Shown: positions 57,903 through 64,000 of the stretch, piece after piece
How positions within the stretch are numbered: position 1 is the first letter of the stretch
How the letters are laid out: the number at the start of each line of letters is the position of its first letter
Origin: Mixta tenebrionis
Lineage (GTDB): Bacteria > Pseudomonadota > Gammaproteobacteria > Enterobacterales > Enterobacteriaceae
Assembly (NCBI RefSeq): GCF_006517625.1
Contig: NZ_VHQI01000002.1
Location: 478,537 to 542,536 of the forward strand
Direction of reading: 5' to 3'
DNA: 64,000 nt
Notes under the pieces: model-generated
Database searches by the model: none
What the model saw: only the letters and a program-made list of their open reading frames with translations
Told to the model about the DNA's origin: nothing
Translations under genes and position numbers: made by a program

Positions 57903-57931
57903 CGATTGTGCTGTTGCAGACAGCACAATCG
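57903..57931. terminator. Perfect 12-bp inverted repeat between hpt and can
   Basis: CGATTGTGCTGT/ACAGCACAATCG with a 5-nt loop (TGCAG), 7 bp after the hpt stop and 46 bp before the can 3' end. There is no T-run; it is likely a bidirectional terminator or mRNA-stabilising hairpin. Confidence 0.55.
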
Positions 57932-57976
57932 ATTAAAGATCGCCATTGCGTGACGGGCTATGATGCTGCTCGCTGA

Positions 57977-58639
57977 TTAGCGATGGCTTGCAGGATGATT
58001 CAGCAGGTTAGCAATGCCGTGGCGGTAACGTTGCTCAAGCAGCTCGCGGCTGGTGGCGGTAACCTGCAGATCGCGCAGGCAGCCGTCATGAATGCCGTAA
58101 ACCCAGCCATGAATCGTCACTTTCTGCCCGCGTTTCCACGCCGATTGCAGAATAGTCGAGTGGCCCAGGTTATAGACCTGCTCCATGACGTTGATTTCGC
58201 AAAGCTTATCAAATCGTTTCTCCGGCGGCAGTTCGCCCAGTAACGAGCTATGCTTGTACCACAAATCACGGATATGCAGCAGCCAGTTGTTGATCAGCCC
58301 CAACTCCGGGTTTTCAACCGCCGCCTGTACGCCGCCGCATCCATAGTGTCCACAAATAATGATGTGCTCCACCTCCAGCACCTCTACGGCGTACTGCACG
58401 ACGGAGAGGCAGTTAAGGTCGGTATGGATCACCAGGTTTGCGACGTTGCGATGAACAAACAGCTCGCCAGGCTCAAGGCCGGTTAAGCGTTCGGCGGGAA
58501 CGCGGCTGTCAGAGCAGCCAATCCACAGAAAGCGGGGTTTTTGCGCCAGAGCCAGGCGCTCGAAAAAGCCGGGATCTTCCTCAACCAGTAATTTGGACCA
58601 TTCGCGGTTGTTGCTGATGAGTGTATCAATATCTTTCAT
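57977..58639 (-). CDS. can: Beta-class carbonic anhydrase
   Basis: Zinc enzyme interconverting CO2 and bicarbonate. It is 220 aa from [14 protein letters not shown], as E. coli Can; the frame extends to 58744 without homology. Zinc ligands are Cys42 ([11 protein letters not shown]), His98 and Cys101 (CGHYGCGG), with the Asp-Arg dyad in CSDSR. Expressed divergently from yadG, 112 bp apart. Confidence 0.96.
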   Translation of the reverse strand: MKDIDTLISNNREWSKLLVEEDPGFFERLALAQKPRFLWIGCSDSRVPAERLTGLEPGELFVHRNVANLVIHTDLNCLSVVQYAVEVLEVEHIIICGHYGCGGVQAAVENPELGLINNWLLHIRDLWYKHSSLLGELPPEKRFDKLCEINVMEQVYNLGHSTILQSAWKRGQKVTIHGWVYGIHDGCLRDLQVTATSRELLEQRYRHGIANLLNHPASHR

Positions 58640-58751
58640 GTTGGTTATCGGTCTGTAACAGGCAAATATGCGTTGACGTACTATAGGACAACAACTGGCA
58701 ATTTCAAACGGTAAAAATAACGGTAAACAAAACAGGGTAAGCAACTTCTCT

Positions 58752-59678
58752 ATGACTTATGCACTGGAACTTGAAAAACTTACCAAGACCTATCCCGGCG
58801 GCGTGCAGGCGCTGAAAGGGATCGATCTGGCGGTTGAGGCGGGCGATTTCTATGCGCTGCTGGGACCGAACGGCGCGGGTAAATCCACCACTATCGGCAT
58901 TATCAGCTCGCTGGTGAATAAAAGCGGCGGCCGTGTTCGCGTCTTCGGCTATGACCTGGAAAAAGATGTGGTTAACGCCAAGCGCCAGCTGGGGCTGGTG
59001 CCGCAGGAATTTAACTTTAACCCGTTTGAAACCGTGTTACAGATCGTGGTGAATCAGGCGGGCTACTACGGCGTTGAACGTCGTGAAGCGCTGAAGCGCG
59101 CCGAAAAATATCTGACCCAGCTCGATCTGTGGAACAAACGCGGCGAGCGGGCGCGTATGCTCTCCGGCGGTATGAAACGGCGCCTGATGATTGCGCGCGC
59201 GTTGATGCACCAGCCTAAGCTGCTGATCCTTGATGAACCAACCGCCGGGGTGGATATTGAACTACGCCGCTCCATGTGGGTTTTTCTTAAGGAACTTAAC
59301 GCGCAGGGCACCACCATTATTCTTACCACGCACTATCTGGAAGAGGCGGAAATGCTGTGTCGCAATATCGGCATTATCCAGAGCGGCGAGCTGGTGGAGA
59401 ATACCTCGATGAAGGGGCTGCTGGCGAAGCTGAAATCAGAAACCTTTATCCTCGATCTGGCGGCGAAAAGCCCGCTGCCGCGTCTGGAGGGGTTCCAGTA
59501 TCGGCTGGTGGATACCAGCACGCTGGAGGTGGAAGTCATGCGCGAGCAGGGGCTGAACAGCGTATTCAATCAGCTAAGCGCCCAGGGCGTACAGGTGCTG
59601 AGTATGCGTAACAAGGCGAATCGTCTGGAAGAGCTGTTTGTCAGTCTGGTGCAGGGAAAAACGGGAGGTCAGGCATGA
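58752..59678 (+). CDS. yadG: ABC transporter ATP-binding protein YadG
   Basis: ATPase subunit of an ABC-2-type exporter, 308 aa. Walker [10 protein letters not shown] (about 37-45), signature LSGGMKRRL, Walker [13 protein letters not shown] and switch His ([10 protein letters not shown]) are intact. It overlaps yadH by 4 bp (ATGA). The substrate is unknown. It lacks the C39 peptidase domain that would be expected for processing VSGG-leader peptides. Confidence 0.94.
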   Translation: MTYALELEKLTKTYPGGVQALKGIDLAVEAGDFYALLGPNGAGKSTTIGIISSLVNKSGGRVRVFGYDLEKDVVNAKRQLGLVPQEFNFNPFETVLQIVVNQAGYYGVERREALKRAEKYLTQLDLWNKRGERARMLSGGMKRRLMIARALMHQPKLLILDEPTAGVDIELRRSMWVFLKELNAQGTTIILTTHYLEEAEMLCRNIGIIQSGELVENTSMKGLLAKLKSETFILDLAAKSPLPRLEGFQYRLVDTSTLEVEVMREQGLNSVFNQLSAQGVQVLSMRNKANRLEELFVSLVQGKTGGQA

Positions 59679-60445
59679 CGCATTTATACTGGGTCGCGCT
59701 AAAAAGTATCTGGGCTAAGGAGATCAACCGCTTCGCCCGCATCTGGATTCAGACGCTGGTGCCGCCGGTGATCACCATGACGCTCTATTTTATTATTTTC
59801 GGCAACCTGATTGGCTCACGCATCGGCGATATGCACGGCTTCAGCTACATGCAGTTTATCGTACCGGGGCTGATTATGATGGCGGTGATCACCAATGCCT
59901 ATGCCAACGTCGCTTCTTCTTTCTTCAGCGCCAAGTTTCAGCGTAATATCGAAGAGCTGCTGGTGGCGCCGGTGCCAACCCATATCGTGATTGCCGGCTA
60001 TGTCGGCGGCGGCGTGGCGCGCGGTATCTGCGTGGGGATTCTGGTGACGGCGGTATCGCTGTTCTTTGTGCCGTTTCACGTACACTCCTGGCCGATGGTG
60101 GCGATTACGCTGCTGCTGACGGCGATTATGTTTTCGCTGGCCGGGTTGTTGAATGCGGTATTCGCCCGTACCTTTGACGATATCAGCCTGATTCCCACCT
60201 TTGTGCTGACGCCGCTGACCTATTTAGGCGGGGTGTTCTACTCGCTGACGCTGCTGCCGCCGGTCTGGCAGGCGGTATCAAAGCTGAACCCGGTGGTGTA
60301 TATGATCAGCGGATTCCGCTACGGCTTTTTGGGCATTAATGACGTGCCGCTGGCGTTTACGCTGTCGGTACTGATCGCCTTTATCGTCGTGTTTTACCTT
60401 CTGGCCTGGACGCTGATTCAGCGCGGGCGCGGCCTGCGTACCTGA
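59675..60445 (+). CDS. yadH: ABC transporter permease YadH
   Basis: ABC-2 family membrane subunit partnering YadG, 256 aa with six predicted membrane spans. Family traits are MQFIVPGLIMMAVITNAYAN, the NIEELLVAPVPTHIVIAGY coupling region and LTPLTYLGGVFYSLTLLPP. The start overlaps the yadG stop. A terminator follows directly, so the pair forms a two-gene operon. Confidence 0.94.
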   Translation: MTHLYWVALKSIWAKEINRFARIWIQTLVPPVITMTLYFIIFGNLIGSRIGDMHGFSYMQFIVPGLIMMAVITNAYANVASSFFSAKFQRNIEELLVAPVPTHIVIAGYVGGGVARGICVGILVTAVSLFFVPFHVHSWPMVAITLLLTAIMFSLAGLLNAVFARTFDDISLIPTFVLTPLTYLGGVFYSLTLLPPVWQAVSKLNPVVYMISGFRYGFLGINDVPLAFTLSVLIAFIVVFYLLAWTLIQRGRGLRT

Positions 60446-60474
60446 TATCCGGCCAGATAGACAGGTCATTTGCG

Positions 60475-60500
60475 AAAGGCGCCGTTAGGGCGCCTTTTTT
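60475..60500 (+). terminator. Rho-independent terminator after yadH
   Basis: AAAGGCGCC-GTTAG-GGCGCCTTT with a following T-run, 29 bp after the yadH stop. Confidence 0.9.
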
Positions 60501-60813
60501 ATCATCCGCATAGCGCCGCTGGGAAAAATTTTATTGAAGCGCGGCGGCAGCAGTAAGTATTAACCATTTAAAAAATAGCGCTGAGATTGGTCTCATAACT
60601 GGTTTATTTATCAGCACGGTCATTTAATTAACGGATTATTACTAAACCTATTATCGGAAACTATTGCGCGCCGGTGAAAAATAACATTAGAAGTTTTGCT
60701 ATGGCCTGAATATCCTGAGCCAGTATGCTTTTAATTGCGGGAAAATGCGCCTTGTTTATCCTGCATATTTAAACGCTTGAAGTTATTTTTTATCTTATCA
60801 GAAGGTTATTATT
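60501..60813. other. Gap upstream of the first VSGG-leader peptide gene
   Basis: About 310 AT-rich bases; presumably a promoter region. No gene is seen. Confidence 0.5.
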
Positions 60814-61038
60814 ATGTTTCTGCTTAATGAAGAACAGCAGGCTCAGGTATCGGGTGGACAACAGCCCGTTACTTTTGCTGATGACACTGCTAACCGTGGT
60901 TTGTTTGGCACCATTTGGGATTACACCGTACAGCCGGTGCTGGATTTCTTTAACGGTATCTGGGATTCATTCTGGAACTACGCTGAAGATCTCTTCTCTA
61001 AAGTGTTTCCGCCTCCGGTAGCAAAACCTCAGCCTTAA
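60814..61038 (+). CDS. Short peptide 1 with microcin-type VSGG leader (74 aa)
   Basis: Starts MFLLNEEQQAQVSGG, which fits the double-glycine leader of class II microcins and related exported peptides (pattern M-x-L-x-E-x5-VSGG). The predicted mature part has 59 residues, rich in aromatics (GTIWDYTVQPVLDFFNGIWD) and ending PPPVAKPQP. AGAAGG precedes the ATG. There is no neighbouring C39-type transporter or obvious immunity gene. It is the first of four such genes in 2.4 kb. Function as a bacteriocin is possible but unproven. Confidence 0.7.
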   Translation: MFLLNEEQQAQVSGGQQPVTFADDTANRGLFGTIWDYTVQPVLDFFNGIWDSFWNYAEDLFSKVFPPPVAKPQP

Positions 61039-61594
61039 TCAGGCATTGCGGCCCGGTAGCCTTAACCTGCCGGGCTAATCATTCCCGTTGTTAACCGCAG
61101 CGGCTAAACCGGCTCCTTTTTATTTCTCTGTTTTAAGTTAATGACTCATTGCTTTTGAGTTAGCAGCTGCTTTATCGCCTTCCTGCCTGAGTTGCCAGCG
61201 GCTTTCCTCAATTATTCTGCTGTATCGCCGCCTGAATCACCGGCTGTTTTTAACGCTGAGCCATATTTAACCGCGATAAACCGCGTTATCCTGCGCTGCG
61301 GCCAGAACCGGGGTGATTATTTTTAAGCGCAAAACGTTAACGCCGGTTCTGTTATAAAATAGTTACCCGTTGCTATTGATGTGAAAATAGATCTTGCAGG
61401 AAAAAATTAATTAATTTTCAGGGGCTTTCATCAGGAATGACAAAGACTATTTGTATTGCAGTATTCCGTTAATAGGATTTTTACGATGGTCTGTATAACC
61501 CGCTTTTTATATTTTCCCCCGCGCAGGAGAAAGGATATCTCCTGTTTTGTCATTTCTGTTATAAATTAATTAACCTGAATATAAGGTCAACACT
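61039..61594. other. Gap between peptide genes 1 and 2
   Basis: About 555 bp. A 9-bp hairpin GCCCGGTAG/CTGCCGGGC (61051-61075) follows peptide 1 and may terminate it. No coding sequence or immunity gene is supported. Confidence 0.5.
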
Positions 61595-61849
61595 ATGCGT
61601 TTACTTACTGAAGCACAACTGGCCCATGTATCGGGCTCAGGCAGCTGGGGAAACTGGGAATCAACAGATTTCTCCGGCAGTTATGAAGGTAATATTAACG
61701 GTGTGGACGTCACCATTATCTGGGGCGGCAGCGTTATTGCCGGCGTTTTCCCTATTCTGGCGATTCCGGGAATGATATGGGGCGCGGTGATGGGCGTCTT
61801 TGGCGGCATTATCTCCTCACTATTCCCGCAGCCGTCGCAACAGGCGTAA
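61595..61849 (+). CDS. Short peptide 2 with microcin-type leader (84 aa)
   Basis: Starts MRLLTEAQLAHVSGSGSWG: the same leader form, with VSGS instead of VSGG, so the cleavage site is uncertain. The C-terminal part is hydrophobic and Gly-rich (IIWGGSVIAGVFPILAIPGM, then GAVMGVFGGII), as in pore-forming bacteriocins. ATAAGG lies 8 bp upstream. Same strand as its relatives. Confidence 0.65.
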   Translation: MRLLTEAQLAHVSGSGSWGNWESTDFSGSYEGNINGVDVTIIWGGSVIAGVFPILAIPGMIWGAVMGVFGGIISSLFPQPSQQA

Positions 61850-62256
61850 TTTGATAGATCCTTATCTGGCAGCGCTTGCGTTGCCAGATATTTGTACGGT
61901 TAATCCCTCTTTTCCCCTTTGGTCTGTTGCCGCTACTGTTCAGTCAGCATTTCACCTTACCCACCAGCCGCGCTGTTTTTTATTGTGATGCTTTATTCGC
62001 AGCGGCGTACTTTACGGCGCCATATTCGCCGCGGCGTTTGTACAACGCAGTAATAGAACGGCGCCGGGCCTGTCGCACCAGAGAGCAAAAAACAGGGATT
62101 TTTTCCACAGCAGGCGCAGACCGATCGCAGGAAAATCGCTGTTTTACGATAGAGGTTATTTTAATGTTAAACATATCTTTAATGGTTACAGGATGATTGT
62201 TTTCTGCATGTTGGCCTCTGCTTCAGGAAGGGAATTAAATTTTTAGGGATGATGCT
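61850..62256. other. Gap between peptide genes 2 and 3
   Basis: About 400 bp. No gene is supported. The last 50 bases (GGCCTC...TCAGGA...AGGGATGAT) resemble those upstream of peptide gene 4, a sign of duplication. Confidence 0.5.
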
Positions 62257-62491
62257 ATGTATGTAATCAACAATAAGCAGCAGCGGGTATCTGGCAGTTC
62301 TTTAGATGTAAATGTTGTGCTGAATAATGCCATAGAAACAGATGGTAGTTTTTACAGGGCGGGAATAATTCGGTTTTTTTAATCCAACAGTTAAAGCCGT
62401 GCCGCCAGTTCAGGTGTTTCCGCAGACTTGTTTCTGGCAGGGGATTTTTCAGGTGGCGCTAAACTATTTGGCTAAGGTAAATTTTAGTTAA
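62257..62491 (+). pseudogene. Peptide 3 of the VSGG-leader family, frameshifted
   Basis: Starts MYVINNKQQRVSGSSLDV, a leader like that of peptide 4 (both have LDV after the SG site). The frame stops at 62380-62382 after 41 residues, at a run of seven T (62374-62380). With six T the frame would continue through AAT at 62381 to the TAA at 62489-62491 and give 77 aa, the size of its relatives, with a Pro-rich segment (VKAVPPVQVFPQ). So one T was gained, or slippage or a sequencing error is involved. TTAGGGAT precedes the ATG. Confidence 0.55.
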
Positions 62492-62938
62492 AGCCTGCGA
62501 GATTAACAGAATAAACCCGTTATTTATTATTGCTGGAGTACTAAAAGAATAACTTCCCCTTTATAAGCAGGACGTTAATATATCACACCAAATGGTGCGC
62601 TGCGGGCCGTATTTTTATATTCAACGCGGTTTTTGAATATGCATCTTTACTTTTTTAGTAGCTGGCAGATTTTCAGCAGGGGATTCTGTTTTATTTACCG
62701 TGCCTGCCGCTGGCGCTTATTGCTCGCTGAGCCACAGAGACAGTTGCTGAAGGTAGTTTTATTACCGTGCGGCGCTGGCGGTAAATGTATTTGGTAACAG
62801 GCCGGTGCCGTAAATTCGTACTTTTACTATATGGGTAAGTTTAAATTTAATTATATATTTTAATTGCCGCAGGCGAATTATTGCTTGCTTACAGGCCTCC
62901 GAATCAGGAGAGAAACGTAATAATTTAAGGATGATATT
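62492..62938. other. Gap between peptide genes 3 and 4
   Basis: About 450 bp, no gene seen. It should contain the promoter of peptide gene 4. Confidence 0.5.
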
Positions 62939-63205
62939 ATGTACGAACTTAACGAAAGACATAAGCAACTGGTATCTGGTGGAGCTTTGGATGTGGATGC
63001 AGGCTGGAATACTATTACAACTCTGCCAGGAATAATAGATGATGGTTCTTCAGTGGTTGCTGACATTGATCCGGGATTCACATGGCCGTCATGCGGCATT
63101 ATTGTACCGCCGATTGGGCTATTTCCCTATCCGCCATGCTGTTGTAGGCCTGTACCGCCAATTTTCGTCTTCCCGGATTTTCCTTCTGAAGCCGTGCCTT
63201 TATAG
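62939..63205 (+). CDS. Short peptide 4 with VSGG leader, Cys/Pro-rich (88 aa)
   Basis: Starts MYELNERHKQLVSGGALDV, a good double-glycine leader; TTAAGGATGAT precedes the ATG. The mature part has four cysteines (one in WPSCGIIVPP and three adjacent in YPPCCCRPVPP) and many prolines, unlike the other members. The cluster of three Cys could bind metal or form disulfides. A strong terminator follows at 63284. Confidence 0.65.
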   Translation: MYELNERHKQLVSGGALDVDAGWNTITTLPGIIDDGSSVVADIDPGFTWPSCGIIVPPIGLFPYPPCCCRPVPPIFVFPDFPSEAVPL

Positions 63206-63283
63206 CAGTAAGGCTAATTTAGAGATTTAATTAAATTCTGCAAAATTTACTTTGTAAAATTATTATCCGTTATTGTGCTTTAA

Positions 63284-63316
63284 TAAAAAAAGCCCCCTTT
63301 ATAACAGGGGGGCTTT
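63284..63316. terminator. Bidirectional terminator after peptide gene 4
   Basis: A-run, then AGCCCCC-loop-GGGGGGCT, then a T-run: AAAAAAAGCCCCC ... GGGGGGCTTTTT. It can serve the plus-strand peptide gene and any minus-strand transcript ending at 63318. Confidence 0.88.
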
Positions 63317-63317
63317 T

Positions 63318-63536
63318 TCATCTTTTTCGGTTTAGCTGCTGGCGGAGTTTAAAAACCAGCGGCTGTTCCTTAACTTCCGCCTGTCGCTTACTACCTGATG
63401 GCGTAGCTATTTTCGACAGCGGATTAGATGTTCTTTTTTCGCCATTAACCGTTTCAGCCAGGTGCTGAGCCAGGCTGTACAGCGCGCCGGTAAGCTCAGC
63501 GAAGCGTAAACGATGTGCATGCCCGCCGGGCAGCAT
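63318..63536 (-). CDS. Uncertain small ORF (72 aa)
   Basis: ATG at 63536 (a TTG two codons earlier is also possible); the stop abuts the bidirectional terminator, which supports a real transcript. The sequence has a helical segment LRFAELTGALYSLAQHLAETV and a very basic C-terminus ending LNRKR. No family is recognised and the ribosome site is weak. It occupies the place where E. coli has yadI/yadE-type genes between yadH and panD. Confidence 0.3.
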   Translation of the reverse strand: MLPGGHAHRLRFAELTGALYSLAQHLAETVNGEKRTSNPLSKIATPSGSKRQAEVKEQPLVFKLRQQLNRKR

Positions 63537-63688
63537 GAGCAAAGGGGGCGTTAGCTATACCGGTTGGCTTTAATCCGTGCGATATCCACAGCGGATCCGT
63601 CAAATGGCCCATCATTTCAGCAGGATATTTGTACCAATGATTTCCGGCCCAGGCGATCCGGGATGGCGGCGGCAGACGGGGCGAAGAG

Positions 63689-63718
63689 AAAAAAACGGCG
63701 GGATGAAACACCCCGCCG
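63689..63718 (-). terminator. Rho-independent terminator of panD
   Basis: On the minus strand CGGCGGG ... CCCGCCG followed by TTTTTTT, starting 6 bp after the panD stop. Confidence 0.88.
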
Positions 63719-63724
63719 CGATAG

Positions 63725-64000
63725 TCAGGCAACCTGAACCGGCACGGCTTTCGCCAGACGTTTCATTTCGTTGTCGCCCTCAAAGTAGGCGACTTTCGGC
63801 TGCCACTGGCGCGCCTCTTCGTCAGGCATTTTTACGTAAGAGCAGATAATCAAAATATCGCCTGCGCAGGCGCAGCGGGCGGCGGCGCCGTTCACAGAAA
63901 TAATTTTCGACCCGCGCTCCGCCGCTATGGCGTAGGTGGAAAAGCGCTGGCCGTTAGTGACGTTATAGATATCGATCGCCTCGTACTGAAGAATTCCGGA
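63725..64000 (-). CDS. panD: Aspartate 1-decarboxylase (3' part, truncated by window end)
   Basis: Pyruvoyl enzyme making beta-alanine for pantothenate. 91 C-terminal residues are visible, corresponding to about residues 36-126 of E. coli Pan[35 protein letters not shown] and the C-terminus KAVPVQVA. The self-cleavage Gly-Ser site lies outside the window. Stop codon at 63725-63727. Confidence 0.95.
   Translation of the reverse strand, partial: SGILQYEAIDIYNVTNGQRFSTYAIAAERGSKIISVNGAAARCACAGDILIICSYVKMPDEEARQWQPKVAYFEGDNEMKRLAKAVPVQVA

Overview
The window is a 64 kb piece of an enterobacterial chromosome. The backbone order aceE-aceF-lpd ... acnB ... yacL ... speD-speE-yacC-cueO ... hpt-can-yadG-yadH ... 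panD is the Escherichia/Erwinia-type order, and the proteins are close to their E. coli counterparts. The accessory content (hut genes, type I-E CRISPR-Cas, AA10-like protein, padC) would suit an Erwiniaceae member such as Pantoea or Mixta. That genus-level guess is inference only.

Layout. 1-5.6 kb: end of the pyruvate dehydrogenase operon (aceE 3' part, aceF, lpd). 5.6-33 kb: a large accessory block between lpd and acnB. It holds CRISPR array 1 (12 repeats), a histidine-utilisation region on the minus strand (permease, hutH, hutU, hutC, hutG, hutI), CRISPR array 2 (28 repeats), a HigBA toxin-antitoxin pair plus a small membrane protein, two more repeats of the same array, and a complete type I-E cas locus (cas3 divergent from cse1-cse2-cas7-cas5-cas6e-cas1-cas2). 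It ends with a secreted hypothetical, padC and mgtA with an mgtL-like leader peptide. 33.6-40.9 kb: acnB, a serine-protease autotransporter with a Fur-like box, and yacL. 41-50.2 kb: a divergent nine-gene catabolic island (SDR, YhcH-like, sialidase-like, sodium symporter, DapA-like aldolase, Fe-ADH on one side; DUF1537 kinase, PdxA2 and a DeoR regulator on the other). 50.2-60.5 kb: speDE, yacC, cueO with a MerR-type promoter, an AA10-like protein without signal peptide, a gamma-family PLP enzyme, hpt, can, yadGH. 60.5-64 kb: four short genes for peptides with microcin-type VSGG leaders (one frameshifted), then the 3' part of panD.

Most interesting points. (1) Between cas3 and cse1 lies a two-repeat, reverse-oriented mini-CRISPR with exact 61-nt phasing. 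Its guide matches a site next to the predicted cas promoter over positions 1-11 except position 6 (the base not read in type I-E), with an AAG PAM and no useful match beyond. That is the signature expected of a CreR/CreA-type crRNA-like regulator. A 25-codon hydrophobic ORF lies between that promoter and cse1. (2) HigBA sits inside CRISPR array 2. (3) AceF lipoyl domains 2 and 3 carry an expanded 18-bp tandem repeat. (4) A small family of microcin-leader peptides lies between yadH and panD. (5) The nine-gene island has no assigned substrate.
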